NCBI GenBank assembly: GCA_021805725.1
Contig: JAJZEH010000006.1
Coordinates: forward strand, 1-15,621
Origin: Pseudomonadota bacterium
Lineage (GTDB): Bacteria > Pseudomonadota > Gammaproteobacteria > Burkholderiales > Ferrovaceae
Length of the DNA: 15,621 bases
Direction of reading: 5' to 3'
Positions 1-8,241 of the stretch are shown here, piece after piece. Numbering within the stretch: the first letter of the stretch is position 1; each line of letters starts with the position of its first letter. The position numbers and the translations under genes are program-made. The notes beneath the pieces were generated by a model, which did not search any database, had not been told where the DNA came from, and saw nothing but the letters and a program-made list of their open reading frames with translations.

Positions 1-704
1 TGGTGCGGAAACTGGAGATCGTGCCCTCCCCCATGAATGTCAAAATGCTCGCCGAGAAAATGTTCACTCATGGCCGAGCACTCGATGTGCCATCCAGGGC
101 GACCGGGCCCCCAAGGGGAAGACCAGTAAGGCTCACCGGGTTTGGCCGCCTTCCACAACACGAAATCAAGGGGGTCTCTTTTGTACGCATCCACCGCGAT
201 TCGCTCTCCAGCGCGCAGGTCTTCGAGAGACTTTCCCGATAATTTGCCGTAGCCCGGAAAATCATGCACGGAGTAGTAAACGTCGCCGTTTCCACCCACA
301 TAGGCCAATCCGCGTTTGATCAGCGTTTCAATGATGGAGAGCATTCCCGGAACATGTTCCGTGGCTCGCGGCTCGAAGGTGGGGGGCAACACGTTGAGGC
401 GACGCAGGTCGTCATGCATTGCGGCAATCATGCGCCCTGTCAATTCGCCGATGGACTCATGGTTTTTGGCGGCACGATCAATGATTTTATCGTCTATATC
501 GGTGATATTACGCACATATATCACCTCAAAGCCTGAAGCCAGCAACCAGCGGTATACCAGATCAAAATCCACCAGCATCCGCGCATGGCCCAGATGGCAG
601 CGGTCATAAACCGTCATGCCGCAGACATACATGCGAACCTTGCCGGGCTCGATGGGCTGAAAAGGGGCTACGGAACGGGTAAGTGTATTGAAGAGTTTGA
701 GCAT
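1..704 (-). CDS. cysS: Cysteine--tRNA ligase, N-terminal part (cut by left edge)
   Basis: Charges tRNA-Cys with cysteine in the cytoplasm. Translating the minus strand from the ATG at 704-702 gives an open frame of 234 complete codons to the window edge. It opens [15 protein letters not shown] and reaches [15 protein letters not shown]. Cys28 is the first zinc ligand of the family, HLGH (residues 37-40) is the class I HIGH signature, and WHIECSAMS near residue 209 carries the second zinc Cys. The last visible full residue is His234, in [11 protein letters not shown], which coincides in number with the zinc His of the E. coli enzyme. That agreement supports the chosen start. The C-terminal half, with the KMSKS loop and anticodon-binding domain, lies outside the window. 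No strong Shine-Dalgarno is visible, only GGATG about a dozen bases upstream. The gene diverges from the TPR gene at 823. The family call is secure. Confidence 0.97.
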   Translation of the reverse strand, partial: MLKLFNTLTRSVAPFQPIEPGKVRMYVCGMTVYDRCHLGHARMLVDFDLVYRWLLASGFEVIYVRNITDIDDKIIDRAAKNHESIGELTGRMIAAMHDDLRRLNVLPPTFEPRATEHVPGMLSIIETLIKRGLAYVGGNGDVYYSVHDFPGYGKLSGKSLEDLRAGERIAVDAYKRDPLDFVLWKAAKPGEPYWSSPWGPGRPGWHIECSAMSEHFLGEHFDIHGGGHDLQFPH

Positions 705-771
705 GTTTGAATGGACATCCGCCACTTTGGACCGGCTTCTTGCCGCCATACTGGAAGATGACGCAGTTTAT

Positions 772-780
772 TGATATAAT
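772..780 (+). promoter_or_regulatory. Extended -10 promoter element for the TPR-ppiB-lpxH genes
   Basis: The bases TGATATAAT match the extended -10 consensus TGnTATAAT exactly. No good -35 box is present 16-18 bases upstream, where the sequence reads around tggaag; an extended -10 can compensate for that. Transcription would begin near 786-788, leaving a leader of about 36 bases before the ATG at 823. Supported by pattern only. Confidence 0.5.
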
Positions 781-809
781 TAAACATTCTGCAGACCTGA
801 TTGAGTTTA

Positions 810-818
810 AGTATACCA
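810..818 (-). promoter_or_regulatory. Possible extended -10 element for cysS
   Basis: On the minus strand the bases TGGTATACT match the extended -10 pattern TGn-TATAAT with one mismatch. The start of transcription would fall near 803, about 100 bases before the cysS ATG. The upstream -35 position lies inside the TPR coding start and reads CAGGGT, which is poor. This is a candidate only, and the two divergent promoters would nearly overlap. Confidence 0.3.
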
Positions 819-822
819 CGAT

Positions 823-1404
823 ATGGTTCTTTACCCTGCCGCAATGCGCATCACTCTGGCGGTTTTAGTGGCGGGGCTTTGCCACAACGCCCTGGCCGCT
901 GAGTCTGCCGGGCCCGCACAATCCGTTGATACTCCCACACCAGTCGTCACGGCAGCCCCCCTGCCCCCGGACAGCGTGGTCAGCAGCCCCAAAGCCATCC
1001 AGAAGCTGGCAACCGAGGGGAAGTTGCAAGAAGCCCTGAGCGCAGCCAACCAGTATCTTGACGTCAATTCCCAGGACGGTTCGGTCTTGTTTCTCAAGGC
1101 ACAGATCATGACCAAACTGGGAAAAACGGATGAAGCCATCGGCATCCTGGAAGGCATGACAGAGCGTTTCCCTGAAATGGTGGCGCCCTACAACAATCTG
1201 GCCGTACTCTATGCCAGCAAGGGACGTCTGGATGATGCGCGCAAAGTGCTGGAAACGGCCCTGGTGGTTCAACCCAACTATGCTACTGCTTACGAAAACC
1301 TTGCGGATCTTTATCTGGCCCTGGCACGGCAGTCTTATGCTCACGCCTTGAAGCTGGACCCCAATAACAAAACTCTCAAGGCCAAGGCCGACAAACTCAA
1401 CTAA
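823..1404 (+). CDS. Exported tetratricopeptide-repeat protein
   Basis: A 193-residue protein of unknown specific function. Residues 8-26 ([12 protein letters not shown]...ALA-A) form a plausible Sec signal peptide with a cleavage point after ALA, so it is probably periplasmic. A Pro/Thr/Val-rich stretch (about 28-52) follows, then roughly four helical TPR units covering residues 55-185. Unit signatures include [44 protein letters not shown] and [18 protein letters not shown] folds are protein-interaction scaffolds. Two starts are possible: ATG 823, used here, and ATG 844, which would begin the signal peptide directly; neither has a clear Shine-Dalgarno. A TPR gene upstream of peptidyl-prolyl isomerase and lpxH is common in betaproteobacteria. 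The signal-peptide Cys20 lacks a lipobox, so a lipoprotein is unlikely. Confidence 0.85.
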   Translation: MVLYPAAMRITLAVLVAGLCHNALAAESAGPAQSVDTPTPVVTAAPLPPDSVVSSPKAIQKLATEGKLQEALSAANQYLDVNSQDGSVLFLKAQIMTKLGKTDEAIGILEGMTERFPEMVAPYNNLAVLYASKGRLDDARKVLETALVVQPNYATAYENLADLYLALARQSYAHALKLDPNNKTLKAKADKLN

Positions 1405-1406
1405 CT

Positions 1407-1410
1407 GGAG
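1407..1410 (+). promoter_or_regulatory. Shine-Dalgarno site of ppiB
   Basis: GGAG lies five bases before the ATG at 1416 and only two bases after the TPR stop codon. This fits tight coupling of the two genes and fixes the ppiB start. Confidence 0.7.
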
Positions 1411-1415
1411 ACACC

Positions 1416-1907
1416 ATGGTTCGTTTTAAAACCAATTTTGGCGATATCGTTCTGGCACTCGATGCAGAAAAGGCACCCAAAACCGTAGCCAACTTTCTGG
1501 AATACGTGGAAGCCGGCTTTTATGACAACACCATTTTTCATCGCGTCATTGATGGCTTCATGATCCAGGGTGGCGGTTTCGAACCTGGCATGAAACAGAA
1601 GCCAACGGGCTCGCCCATCGAAAACGAAGCATCCAACGGCCTGTCCAATGAGTGCTATACCATTGCCATGGCCCGCACGTCCGATCCCCATTCAGCAACG
1701 GCGCAGTTTTTCATCAATGTCAAAAACAACAGCTTCCTCAATTTCAGCGCCCCTACTCGCGACGGTTTTGGATATTGCGTCTTTGGCAAGGTCGTGGAAG
1801 GCCAGGACGTCGTGGATCGCATCAAAGGCGCAGCCACGGGACACCGTGCGGGCCACGGTGATGTTCCAACGGAAGACATCATCATCGAAAGCGCCCTGGT
1901 CATTTAA
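1416..1907 (+). CDS. ppiB: Peptidyl-prolyl cis-trans isomerase, cytoplasmic cyclophilin type
   Basis: Catalyses cis-trans isomerisation of X-Pro bonds and assists protein folding. The 163 residues are a single cyclophilin domain with the classical active-site set: [14 protein letters not shown] (His42, Arg43, Phe48, Gln51), AMAR (84-87) and AQFFIN (96-101). There is no signal peptide and the length matches cytoplasmic PpiB of about 164 residues, so it acts in the cytoplasm. It follows the TPR gene after 11 bases and is followed after 11 bases by lpxH, indicating one transcript. Many betaproteobacteria carry two neighbouring cyclophilin genes here, one exported and one cytoplasmic; only the cytoplasmic type is present in this window. 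Confidence 0.95.
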   Translation: MVRFKTNFGDIVLALDAEKAPKTVANFLEYVEAGFYDNTIFHRVIDGFMIQGGGFEPGMKQKPTGSPIENEASNGLSNECYTIAMARTSDPHSATAQFFINVKNNSFLNFSAPTRDGFGYCVFGKVVEGQDVVDRIKGAATGHRAGHGDVPTEDIIIESALVI

Positions 1908-1918
1908 CGCATCGCGCC

Positions 1919-2644
1919 GTGCTGCATACCCTTTTCATTTCAGACCTGCATCTGTCCGAGGATACGCCGCTCATCCGAAAGCGCTTTCTGGAGTTTCTTG
2001 CTGGTCCCTGCCGGGAAGCGGAGGCACTCTATATCCTGGGGGACCTCTTTGAAACCTGGGTGGGCGACGACGACATGCCTGCCCCCTTCAATCGCAGGAT
2101 TGTTGAGGCCTTGAAAGCGCTCACAGCTTCAGGAACAGCCCTGTTTCTCATGCATGGCAACCGGGATTTTCTGATGGGTCATGGTTTTGCTGAAGCGTGC
2201 GGAGCTACCCTGCTGCCCGACCCCACCGAGACCATGTTGTATGGCGTGCGTACCTTGCTGACCCATGGTGACCTGTTATGCACGGAAGATGCGGAATATC
2301 AGGCTTACCGCAAACAGGTGCGCAGCGCTTCCTGGCAACGCCAGGTTCTGGCTTTGCCGCTCGAGGCCCGCTACAAAATGGCGCGTGATGCCACGGCAAT
2401 GAGCCATAAGGCCAAGCAATCCAAAACCATGGAAATAATGGATGTGACGCCACAGGCTGTTATGGATTTGCTGCGTAAATACGAGTATCCACGACTGATT
2501 CACGGCCATACGCACCGGCCGGCTCGCCACGTGTATCGTCTGGATGACCATGTTTGCGAACGCTGGGTGCTGCAGGACTGGAATGCAACCCGTGCAGGGG
2601 CATTGCGCTGCGACAGTGAAGGTTGTCGGTTTGTGCCGCTCTAA
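1919..2644 (+). CDS. lpxH: UDP-2,3-diacylglucosamine pyrophosphohydrolase
   Basis: Splits UDP-2,3-diacylglucosamine into UMP and lipid X, an early lipid A step on the inner face of the inner membrane. The 241 residues match the usual LpxH length (240 in E. coli). The metallophosphoesterase ligands are all visible: SDLHL (Asp9, His11), YILGDLFETWVGDDD (Asp42), HGNRDF, LTHGDLLC and LIHGHTHRP. The family-specific stretches AMSHKAKQSKTMEIMDV and the C-terminal VLQDWNATRAGA are also present. The start is GTG at 1919, chosen because LHTLFISDLHL begins directly there as in homologues; no clear Shine-Dalgarno precedes it. The TAA stop at 2642-2644 overlaps the metZ stop on the other strand. LpxH implies a lipid A-containing Gram-negative outer membrane. 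Confidence 0.95.
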   Translation: MLHTLFISDLHLSEDTPLIRKRFLEFLAGPCREAEALYILGDLFETWVGDDDMPAPFNRRIVEALKALTASGTALFLMHGNRDFLMGHGFAEACGATLLPDPTETMLYGVRTLLTHGDLLCTEDAEYQAYRKQVRSASWQRQVLALPLEARYKMARDATAMSHKAKQSKTMEIMDVTPQAVMDLLRKYEYPRLIHGHTHRPARHVYRLDDHVCERWVLQDWNATRAGALRCDSEGCRFVPL

Positions 2645-3816
2645 CCCAACCCGCGGGCCAGGTCCGACTGTAAGGCGTGTACCGATTCCAGCCCGACGGA
2701 AATCCTGATCATTCCCGGACCGATGCCCGCTGCCTGACGCTCTGCTTGGGAAATGCGTCCATGGGTTGTGGTGGCCGGATGGGTAATGGTGCTTTTGGTA
2801 TCGCCGAGGTTTCCTGTGATGGAAATCACCTCTGTGGCATCGATGACGCGCCAGGCCTCAGCCTGTCCCCCCACCACATCAAAAGTGACGATGGCGCCAC
2901 CACGAGATTGTTGACGACAGGCCAGTTCGTATTGCGGATGGGAAGGCAGTCCGGGATAGTACACGCGGGCCACCGCAGGATGGCGCTCCAGCCATTCAGC
3001 CAGGGCCTGGGCATTTTTGGATTGGGCTTCCATGCGCAGCTTCAGCGTCTCGAGACCCTTGAGGCACACCCAGGCATTGAACGCACTCAAAGTGGGGCCT
3101 GCTGTCCGCAAAAACTGATAAATGCCACCATCCATCAGCAGTTGTCGAGATCCGACGATGGCCCCTCCCAGAACGCGACCCTGGCCATCCAGATACTTGG
3201 TGGCGGAATGAATCACAAGGTCGGCGCCCAGCGCCAGGGGACGCTGCAAGGCAGGGGTACAAAAACAGTTGTCCACCACGAGCGTGACTGCAGCTGTTCG
3301 GGCCACCACTGACAGCGCCGCAATATCCACCAGTTCCATGGTGGGGTTGGCAGGGGTTTCCACGAAGAACATCCGGGTGTTGGGGCGTATGGCATTTTTC
3401 CAGGCCGCAATATCGCTCAACGGCACGAAAGTGGTTTCAATGCCGAAACGCCCCATGATGTTGACCAGCAGTTGTACCGTGCTTCCAAAAACACTACGCG
3501 ATGCGACAATGTGGTCTCCCGCCTTGAGTAACCCCATGACGGTACTGAGAATAGCCGACATGCCACTGGCCGTGGCAATGCAGGCTTCGCCACCCTCAAG
3601 GGCGGCCAGACGCTCTTGGAATGCCGTGACGGTGGGATTGGTGAAGCGTGAATAGATGTTTCCAGGCTCGCGATTACCAAAACGGTCTGCCGCTTGCTGG
3701 GCATTTTTGAAGACATAACTCGAAGTCAGGTACAGCGCTTCAGAATGTTCATTGAACGCACTGCGATGGATCCCTGTACGAATCGCCAGGGTGTCAAAAT
3801 CAAATTCTTCGTTCAC
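2641..3816 (-). CDS. metZ: O-succinylhomoserine sulfhydrylase, PLP-dependent
   Basis: Forms homocysteine directly from O-succinylhomoserine and sulfide in methionine synthesis, using pyridoxal phosphate. The 391 residues have the Cys/Met-metabolism fold: [10 protein letters not shown] (Tyr55, Arg57), ATASGMSAI (81-89), [15 protein letters not shown] (151-165), the cofactor Asp in VDNCF (Asp182), and the Schiff-base lysine in [11 protein letters not shown] (Lys207). The C-terminal SLGDTKS-like stretch reads [17 protein letters not shown]. The start is GTG at 3816-3814, whose GTGA overlaps the TGA of purF, so translation is probably coupled. purF-metZ adjacency is common in beta- and gammaproteobacteria and favours MetZ over cystathionine gamma-synthase or gamma-lyase. 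The exact acyl donor (succinyl versus acetyl) cannot be read from sequence alone. This is the last gene of the long minus-strand cluster. Confidence 0.92.
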   Translation of the reverse strand: MNEEFDFDTLAIRTGIHRSAFNEHSEALYLTSSYVFKNAQQAADRFGNREPGNIYSRFTNPTVTAFQERLAALEGGEACIATASGMSAILSTVMGLLKAGDHIVASRSVFGSTVQLLVNIMGRFGIETTFVPLSDIAAWKNAIRPNTRMFFVETPANPTMELVDIAALSVVARTAAVTLVVDNCFCTPALQRPLALGADLVIHSATKYLDGQGRVLGGAIVGSRQLLMDGGIYQFLRTAGPTLSAFNAWVCLKGLETLKLRMEAQSKNAQALAEWLERHPAVARVYYPGLPSHPQYELACRQQSRGGAIVTFDVVGGQAEAWRVIDATEVISITGNLGDTKSTITHPATTTHGRISQAERQAAGIGPGMIRISVGLESVHALQSDLARGLG

Positions 3817-5339
3817 GCCGATTCAACCGCGCTGAGATTGAGGTCCAGTTGCTGCGTCGACTCATTGCCAGATCGGGTTTCACCATCACAGCGATGGGCC
3901 TCGATATCGGCCAGGTACTCTGGCGTGATGTCTCCGGTAATGTAGAAGCCGTCAAAACAGGAGGCGTCAAATCGGTCAATGCCCGGAGCAGCCCCCCTGA
4001 CATCATGCACGAGGTCGTCAAGGTCCTGATAAAACACGGCATCAGCACCGATTTCAAGGGCAATTTCCGCATCAGAGCGCCCGGTAGCCAACAACTCCTG
4101 ACGAGTGGGCATATCGATGCCATACACATTGGGAAAGCGCACAGGCGGTGCGGCCGAAGCAAAATAGACCTTGTTGGCGCCACAATCGCGTGCCATCTGG
4201 ACGATTTCGCGACTGGTGGTTCCCCGTACAATGGAATCGTCCACCAGCAATACGTTCTTGCCCTTGAACTCGAAGCCGATGGCGTTCAGTTTTTGGCGTA
4301 CGGACTTTTTACGCTCGGCCTGCCCCGGCATGATGAAGGTACGACCGATGTAGCGGTTTTTGATGAAACCTTCCCGATAGGGAACACCCAGTTTGAGCGC
4401 CAACTGCAAGGCGCTGGGACGACTGGTGTCCGGTATGGGAATGACCACATCCAGCTTGAGATCTGGCGCGATGCGCCGGATCTTGTTACCCAGGCTCTCA
4501 CCCATCTTGAGCCGCGTTTCGTAAACGGAGATACCGTCCATGACAGAGTCAGGACGGGCCAGATACACATACTCAAAGATGCAAGGGTTTTTCTGGGGGG
4601 CGTCGGCGCAAATCCGACTATAGAAATTGCCGCCCTCGTCGATCAGAATGGCCTCACCAGGCTCCACATCGCGCAACAACTCAAAGCCTAGGGCATCCAG
4701 CGCCACGCTTTCTGAAGCCACCATGAACTCTGTCCCCATGGGCGTAACGTTGCGTCCAATCACCAAAGGGCGAATGCCGTGAGGATCGCGGAAAGCCAGC
4801 AAACCATGTCCCGCGATGATGGTGACGGCCGCGTAGGCTCCGTGGCAGCGGCGATAGACCTGCCCTACTGCCTTGAAGATATCATTGGGGTCGAGCTTGT
4901 GGCCTTTGGCCGCATCCTGCAACTCGTGCGCAAGGACATTGAGCAACACCTCTGAATCAGAGTTGGTGTTGACATGGCGACGATCCTGCTCGAAAAGTTC
5001 GGCTCGCAGGTGTTCTGAATTGGTAAGATTGCCGTTGTGTCCCAACACAATGCCAAAGGGTGAATTGACATAGAACGGCTGTGCTTCTGCCGGAGAGCTG
5101 GCCGAACCCGCTGTAGGATAGCGACAATGGGCAATGCCGACATTTCCTGTCAGGGCACGCATGTCCCGGGTGCGGAACACATCCCGCACCAGCCCCAACC
5201 CTTTGTGCATATGGAAAGTACTGCCATCAGCGGTGGCGATGCCTGCTGCATCCTGACCACGGTGCTGGAGCAGTTGCAGTCCGTCATAAAGCAGCTGGTT
5301 GACGGGTATCTTGGCGACAATTCCGACTATTCCGCACAT
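3813..5339 (-). CDS. purF: Amidophosphoribosyltransferase
   Basis: Makes phosphoribosylamine from PRPP and glutamine, the committed step of purine synthesis. The 508 residues match E. coli PurF (505). The protein opens MCGIVGIV, so Cys2 becomes the N-terminal nucleophile once Met is removed; no propeptide is present. The glutaminase domain continues with HCRYPT (Arg73), HNGNL (101-105) and NTNSDSE (Asp128). The phosphoribosyltransferase PRPP loop is [18 protein letters not shown] (363-380). Both half-sites look intact. The gene lies downstream of cvpA, the conserved cvpA-purF pair, after a gap of about 75 bases, and overlaps metZ by four bases. A strong Shine-Dalgarno is lacking; CAGGGA lies about 11 bases before the ATG. 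Confidence 0.97.
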   Translation of the reverse strand: MCGIVGIVAKIPVNQLLYDGLQLLQHRGQDAAGIATADGSTFHMHKGLGLVRDVFRTRDMRALTGNVGIAHCRYPTAGSASSPAEAQPFYVNSPFGIVLGHNGNLTNSEHLRAELFEQDRRHVNTNSDSEVLLNVLAHELQDAAKGHKLDPNDIFKAVGQVYRRCHGAYAAVTIIAGHGLLAFRDPHGIRPLVIGRNVTPMGTEFMVASESVALDALGFELLRDVEPGEAILIDEGGNFYSRICADAPQKNPCIFEYVYLARPDSVMDGISVYETRLKMGESLGNKIRRIAPDLKLDVVIPIPDTSRPSALQLALKLGVPYREGFIKNRYIGRTFIMPGQAERKKSVRQKLNAIGFEFKGKNVLLVDDSIVRGTTSREIVQMARDCGANKVYFASAAPPVRFPNVYGIDMPTRQELLATGRSDAEIALEIGADAVFYQDLDDLVHDVRGAAPGIDRFDASCFDGFYITGDITPEYLADIEAHRCDGETRSGNESTQQLDLNLSAVESA

Positions 5340-5414
5340 AAAACAGAAAGTCCCTGAAAAAAAATGGTAGTTCCCGGACCCTCACATTCTACTCCGATTG
5401 CCCGTTCCTGGTGC
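5340..5414 (-). other. Largest gap in the minus-strand cluster, between cvpA and purF
   Basis: This 75-base spacer is the only junction in the cluster longer than about 25 bases. On the minus strand it holds GTAGAAT, which resembles a -10 box without a matching -35, then a run of eight T bases, then CAGGGA before the purF ATG. The sequence before the T run, GGTCCGGGAACTACC, can pair only over about three bases at its ends, so it is not a convincing terminator. It could carry a secondary purF promoter, but this is unproven. Confidence 0.4.
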
Positions 5415-5924
5415 TTAAAAATGGATGCGTTCAGACATCCTGGCTGGCAGGTAGGGCATCAATAATTTTCCGCTGTGCACAGCCCAGTCAATGAAAATTG
5501 AGGATTTCCATTCTTTTTCCAGAGGAAACGCAGTCATCCCGGCAAGCATCACGAGAATCACCACAAGGAGCCAGCCGCGCAACAGGCCGAAGATTGCTCC
5601 CAGCACGCGATTGAGCGCTCCCAACCCCACGCTGGCTGCCATGGCACTCAGGAAATGACCCAACACTGCGGCGATTACCAATCCTGCAAGGAAAAGAATC
5701 ACGAAAGCCGCCATCAACCGAATGGTTTCGCTGCTAATGAACGGTGCAAGCCAATGGGAACCCATCAGGCTGAACGATTTTGCAAGCCAAAAGGCAACCA
5801 CCCACCCCAGCAGGGAAAAAAACTCTCGCACCATGCCACGAATCACGCCGAAAGTGATGGAGATGAGTACGATGGAGAGCAGGCTCCAATCGATCCAGGT
5901 CAGGGTTGCAAGCGCGTCCATCAT
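5415..5924 (-). CDS. cvpA: CvpA family inner-membrane protein
   Basis: A 169-residue integral membrane protein of the CvpA family, named from colicin V production in E. coli; its molecular role is not well defined. Four hydrophobic segments can be seen at about 12-28, 36-51, 66-90 and 108-131. The family motif GVIRGMVREFFSLLGW (26-41), with its Gly-Arg-Gly and Arg-Glu pattern, lies between the first two, and a glycine-rich segment LGALNRVLGAIFGLLRGW (101-118) precedes the last. The ATG at 5924 overlaps the TGA of the SPOR gene as ATGA; a second ATG follows immediately at 5921, so the start is certain to within one codon. No Shine-Dalgarno is clear, fitting coupled translation. Its place ahead of purF is the usual one. 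Confidence 0.93.
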   Translation of the reverse strand: MMDALATLTWIDWSLLSIVLISITFGVIRGMVREFFSLLGWVVAFWLAKSFSLMGSHWLAPFISSETIRLMAAFVILFLAGLVIAAVLGHFLSAMAASVGLGALNRVLGAIFGLLRGWLLVVILVMLAGMTAFPLEKEWKSSIFIDWAVHSGKLLMPYLPARMSERIHF

Positions 5925-6538
5925 GGCGAGATGACCATGGATTTAACAGTGAGTTGATCGAGCTGATGGGTCATTGCCACCGCTTCCGCTTTGTTGTTCA
6001 GAGGGCCAATGCGAACACGAACGCGAGCACCGTCCTTGTAGTGTGCCTCTTCCCCAACGGCGTGAATCTCATGATCGGCGAGTTTTTTGATCAGCGCCTT
6101 CGCCTTGCCGCGATCGCTGAAAACACCCACCTGAACCCAGTAAGCGGTCTTGTTTGAAGCAGGCACTGCAGCCTGCGTTACGGATTTGGCAGCCGTGGAA
6201 ACCACCGCAGTGGCTGGGGCTGGAATTGCTGCAATCTCGGTAGCAATGAATGGCTCAGCTGGAAGCGCTGGCGACGCAGGAGCAGCGGGGGTTTCGGCAA
6301 CAGCAGGCTGAGGCAGATCGGAACGTGCGACAGAGGTTGGGTCAACCAGGTTCTTGTCCTGCTGCGCCTCTTTGAGCGCGGGTGTCATCCCGCGCGCTGT
6401 AAGCTTGGGCCCCATGGAGTGATCCAGAATCATGGGCAGCAGAAGCACCACACAGAGCATGATGACCGCGGCTCCAATCATCCTGCGCCGACTTTGAATC
6501 CGCAAGGCTTGTTCTTGAGCATTCAGGGGACGTTTCAT
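5921..6538 (-). CDS. dedD: SPOR-domain inner-membrane protein, DedD type
   Basis: A bitopic division-associated protein that would bind denuded peptidoglycan at the septum. The 205 residues divide into a short basic cytoplasmic N terminus (1-20, with SRRR), one membrane span (about 21-38, IGAAVIMLCVVLLLPMI), a long Ala/Pro-rich periplasmic linker (about 65-130) and a C-terminal SPOR domain (131-205). SPOR signatures include YWVQVGVF (133-140), a central helix rich in Lys and Ala, and RVRVRIGPL (172-180). Position upstream of cvpA-purF fits DedD of beta- and gammaproteobacteria. In that layout folC normally precedes it, but here accD does so directly, 23 bases away. GAGGG lies four bases before the ATG at 6538. 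It overlaps cvpA by four bases. Confidence 0.9.
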   Translation of the reverse strand: MKRPLNAQEQALRIQSRRRMIGAAVIMLCVVLLLPMILDHSMGPKLTARGMTPALKEAQQDKNLVDPTSVARSDLPQPAVAETPAAPASPALPAEPFIATEIAAIPAPATAVVSTAAKSVTQAAVPASNKTAYWVQVGVFSDRGKAKALIKKLADHEIHAVGEEAHYKDGARVRVRIGPLNNKAEAVAMTHQLDQLTVKSMVISP

Positions 6539-6542
6539 GAAT

Positions 6543-6547
6543 CCCTC
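6543..6547 (-). promoter_or_regulatory. Shine-Dalgarno site of the SPOR gene
   Basis: On the minus strand GAGGG is followed by ATTC and then the ATG at 6538-6536. It lies inside the 23-base gap after accD and supports independent ribosome entry at this gene. Confidence 0.6.
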
Positions 6548-6561
6548 GTTTTTGCTGCCAG

Positions 6562-7428
6562 TCAGGCGGTTTCGGCAACCTGCGTCAGCTGACCGAGAAT
6601 GTTGGCGATCCTATCACGCATCTGCCGCCGATCCACGATCATGTCAATGGCCCCCTTTTCGAGCAAAAACTCCGAACGCTGAAACCCTTCAGGAAGCACT
6701 TCTCGCACGGTCTGCTCGATCACGCGTGGCCCTGCAAATCCAATGAGCGCATTGGGCTCGGCAATCACCACATCACCGATCATGGCAAAGCTGGCAGAAA
6801 CGCCACCCATGGTGGGATCGGTTAAAACGGAAATAAACGGTAGTCGCGCTTGAGCAAGCCTTGTCAAGGCCGCACAGGTTTTAGCCATTTGCATCAAGGA
6901 TAAAAGACCTTCCTGCATTCGGGCGCCACCACTGGCCAGAAAACAGACAAAGGGATATTTCTGGTCGATGGCCGCTTCAACGGCACGCACAAACCGCTCA
7001 CCGACCACCGAACCCATGGAGCCGCCCATGAATTCAAACTCAAAAGCCGCCGCCACCAGCGGAAGGCCGTTTAGCGTTCCCTGGATCACAACCAGCGCAT
7101 CGGTTTCGCCCGTGGCGTTGGCAGCCTCTGTAAGGCGATCCACATAGCGCCGGCTGTCCTTGAACTTGAGGCTGTCTACAGGAATGATTTCTGATCCGAT
7201 TTCAAAGCGGCCATCCGCATCCAGAAAGCCGTCCAGACGCGTACGCGCAGAAATCCGGATATGGTGGGAGCATTTTGGGCATACATGCAGATTGGATTCG
7301 AGATCGGAACGATACAAGACCGCCTCGCAAGAACCGCATTTCACCCACAAACCCTCGGGCACGGAACCCTTGCTGTTATTCTTGTCGCGCTTGATGCGCG
7401 GTGGCAGCAATTTTTTAAACCAGCTCAT
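6562..7428 (-). CDS. accD: Acetyl-CoA carboxylase carboxyltransferase subunit beta
   Basis: Beta half of the carboxyltransferase that, with AccA, moves CO2 from carboxybiotin to acetyl-CoA to give malonyl-CoA, the first step of fatty acid synthesis. The 288 residues match the family length. The N-terminal four-cysteine zinc ribbon is complete: Cys31, Cys34, Cys50 and Cys53, in VKCGSCEAV and HVCPKCSHH. The crotonase-like core follows, with [15 protein letters not shown] (131-145), [10 protein letters not shown] (165-174) and [14 protein letters not shown] (203-216). It begins three bases after the trpA stop, the conserved trpFBA-accD arrangement of proteobacteria. A good Shine-Dalgarno is not obvious, so coupling to trpA is likely. 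Confidence 0.97.
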   Translation of the reverse strand: MSWFKKLLPPRIKRDKNNSKGSVPEGLWVKCGSCEAVLYRSDLESNLHVCPKCSHHIRISARTRLDGFLDADGRFEIGSEIIPVDSLKFKDSRRYVDRLTEAANATGETDALVVIQGTLNGLPLVAAAFEFEFMGGSMGSVVGERFVRAVEAAIDQKYPFVCFLASGGARMQEGLLSLMQMAKTCAALTRLAQARLPFISVLTDPTMGGVSASFAMIGDVVIAEPNALIGFAGPRVIEQTVREVLPEGFQRSEFLLEKGAIDMIVDRRQMRDRIANILGQLTQVAETA

Positions 7429-7431
7429 TGA

Positions 7432-8229
7432 TCAGGCATCCATGGCTTGACGAAAAGTATTGATCAACGCACCAACTCGCGCAGGGCTCTCATCCGCGGT
7501 GCTGGCTTCGATCTCCTCCACGATACGCGAACCCACTACAATGGCATCCGCCACTCCAGCTAGCAGGCGCGCCGTAGCCCCATCACGAATTCCAAAACCC
7601 ACACCTACCGGCACCGTGGCAGCGGTTTTGATCCGCGCAATCTGGCGCGCCACTTCTTGAGGATCCATGTTTGACGCGCCCGTGACCCCACGCAACGACA
7701 CATAGTAGATGTAGCCGGAGGCCAATGCAGCAATTTCCTTGATGCGCGCGTCAGTGGAAGTTGGCGATAGCAGGAAAATGGAGTCGATGCCATGAGGCCT
7801 CAGCAGTTTTCCCAATTCACGCGCCTCATCGGGCGGATAATCCACGACCAGCACGCCATCCACTCCTGCGCTGGCGCATTGGTCAGCAAAGCGTTCGCGA
7901 CCCATGCGCTCGATGGGATTGGCATACCCCATCAGTACCACAGGGGTTTGGTCATCCGTCTGACGAAACCGGGCCACCGCATTCAGGACATCCAGTAGCG
8001 AGACCCCATTTTTCAATGCGCGCTCGCTGGAACGTTGAATGGTCGGACCGTCAGCCATGGGATCGGAAAACGGGACCCCCAACTCCAGGATGTCGGCACC
8101 GCCCGAGACCATGGCTTGCATTGTGGGCACGCAAAGCGCAAGGCTGGGGTCGCCAACCGAAAAGAAGGGAATCAGCGCTTTTCGCCCTGCATGCGCCAGT
8201 CGTTCAAATGTTGCGGGAATCCGTGACAA
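7432..8229 (-). CDS. trpA: Tryptophan synthase alpha chain
   Basis: Cleaves indole-3-glycerol phosphate to indole and glyceraldehyde-3-phosphate; the indole is channelled to TrpB in the alpha2-beta2 complex. The chosen start is the TTG at 8229-8227, six bases after a full AAGGAG. It gives a 265-residue protein beginning MSRIPATFERLAHAGRKALI, as in homologues. With this start the catalytic residues fall at Glu49 (in ILELGVPFSDP) and Asp60 (in MADGPT), the same numbers as in E. coli TrpA. The frame stays open to 8268, but that longer start would lie within trpB and lacks a ribosome site. YYVSLRGVTGA and PVGVGFGI are the phosphate-binding loops. The gene follows trpB after 10 bases and precedes accD by three. 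Confidence 0.95.
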   Translation of the reverse strand: MSRIPATFERLAHAGRKALIPFFSVGDPSLALCVPTMQAMVSGGADILELGVPFSDPMADGPTIQRSSERALKNGVSLLDVLNAVARFRQTDDQTPVVLMGYANPIERMGRERFADQCASAGVDGVLVVDYPPDEARELGKLLRPHGIDSIFLLSPTSTDARIKEIAALASGYIYYVSLRGVTGASNMDPQEVARQIARIKTAATVPVGVGFGIRDGATARLLAGVADAIVVGSRIVEEIEASTADESPARVGALINTFRQAMDA

Positions 8230-8235
8230 GAGTAA

Positions 8236-8241
8236 CTCCTT
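8236..8241 (-). promoter_or_regulatory. Shine-Dalgarno site that fixes the TTG start of trpA
   Basis: AAGGAG on the minus strand overlaps the trpB stop codon (TAAGGAG) and stands six bases before TTG at 8229. No ATG or GTG lies at that spacing. It decides the trpA start and couples termination of trpB to initiation of trpA. Confidence 0.8.

Larger units (their letters stand above)
705..822. promoter_or_regulatory. Divergent intergenic region between cysS and the TPR gene
   Basis: These 118 bases separate two divergent genes and must hold promoters for at least one of them. The region is AT-rich compared with its neighbours between about 761 and 815. It holds a consensus-like extended -10 on the plus strand and a second candidate on the minus strand, listed separately. 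I saw no clear operator palindrome or riboswitch. Confidence 0.6.

Noticed and set aside
880..885. A lipoprotein signal (Cys20) in the TPR protein
   Set aside because: The residues before Cys are A-G-L, which does not fit a lipobox, while an ALA-A signal peptidase I site follows.
3849..4691. A 280-codon open frame on the plus strand, antisense to purF
   Set aside because: It lies entirely over the well-conserved phosphoribosyltransferase part of purF and has no independent support.
5355..5385. A rho-independent terminator before purF
   Set aside because: There is a T8 run on the minus strand, but the preceding bases form at most a three-pair stem, too weak to call.
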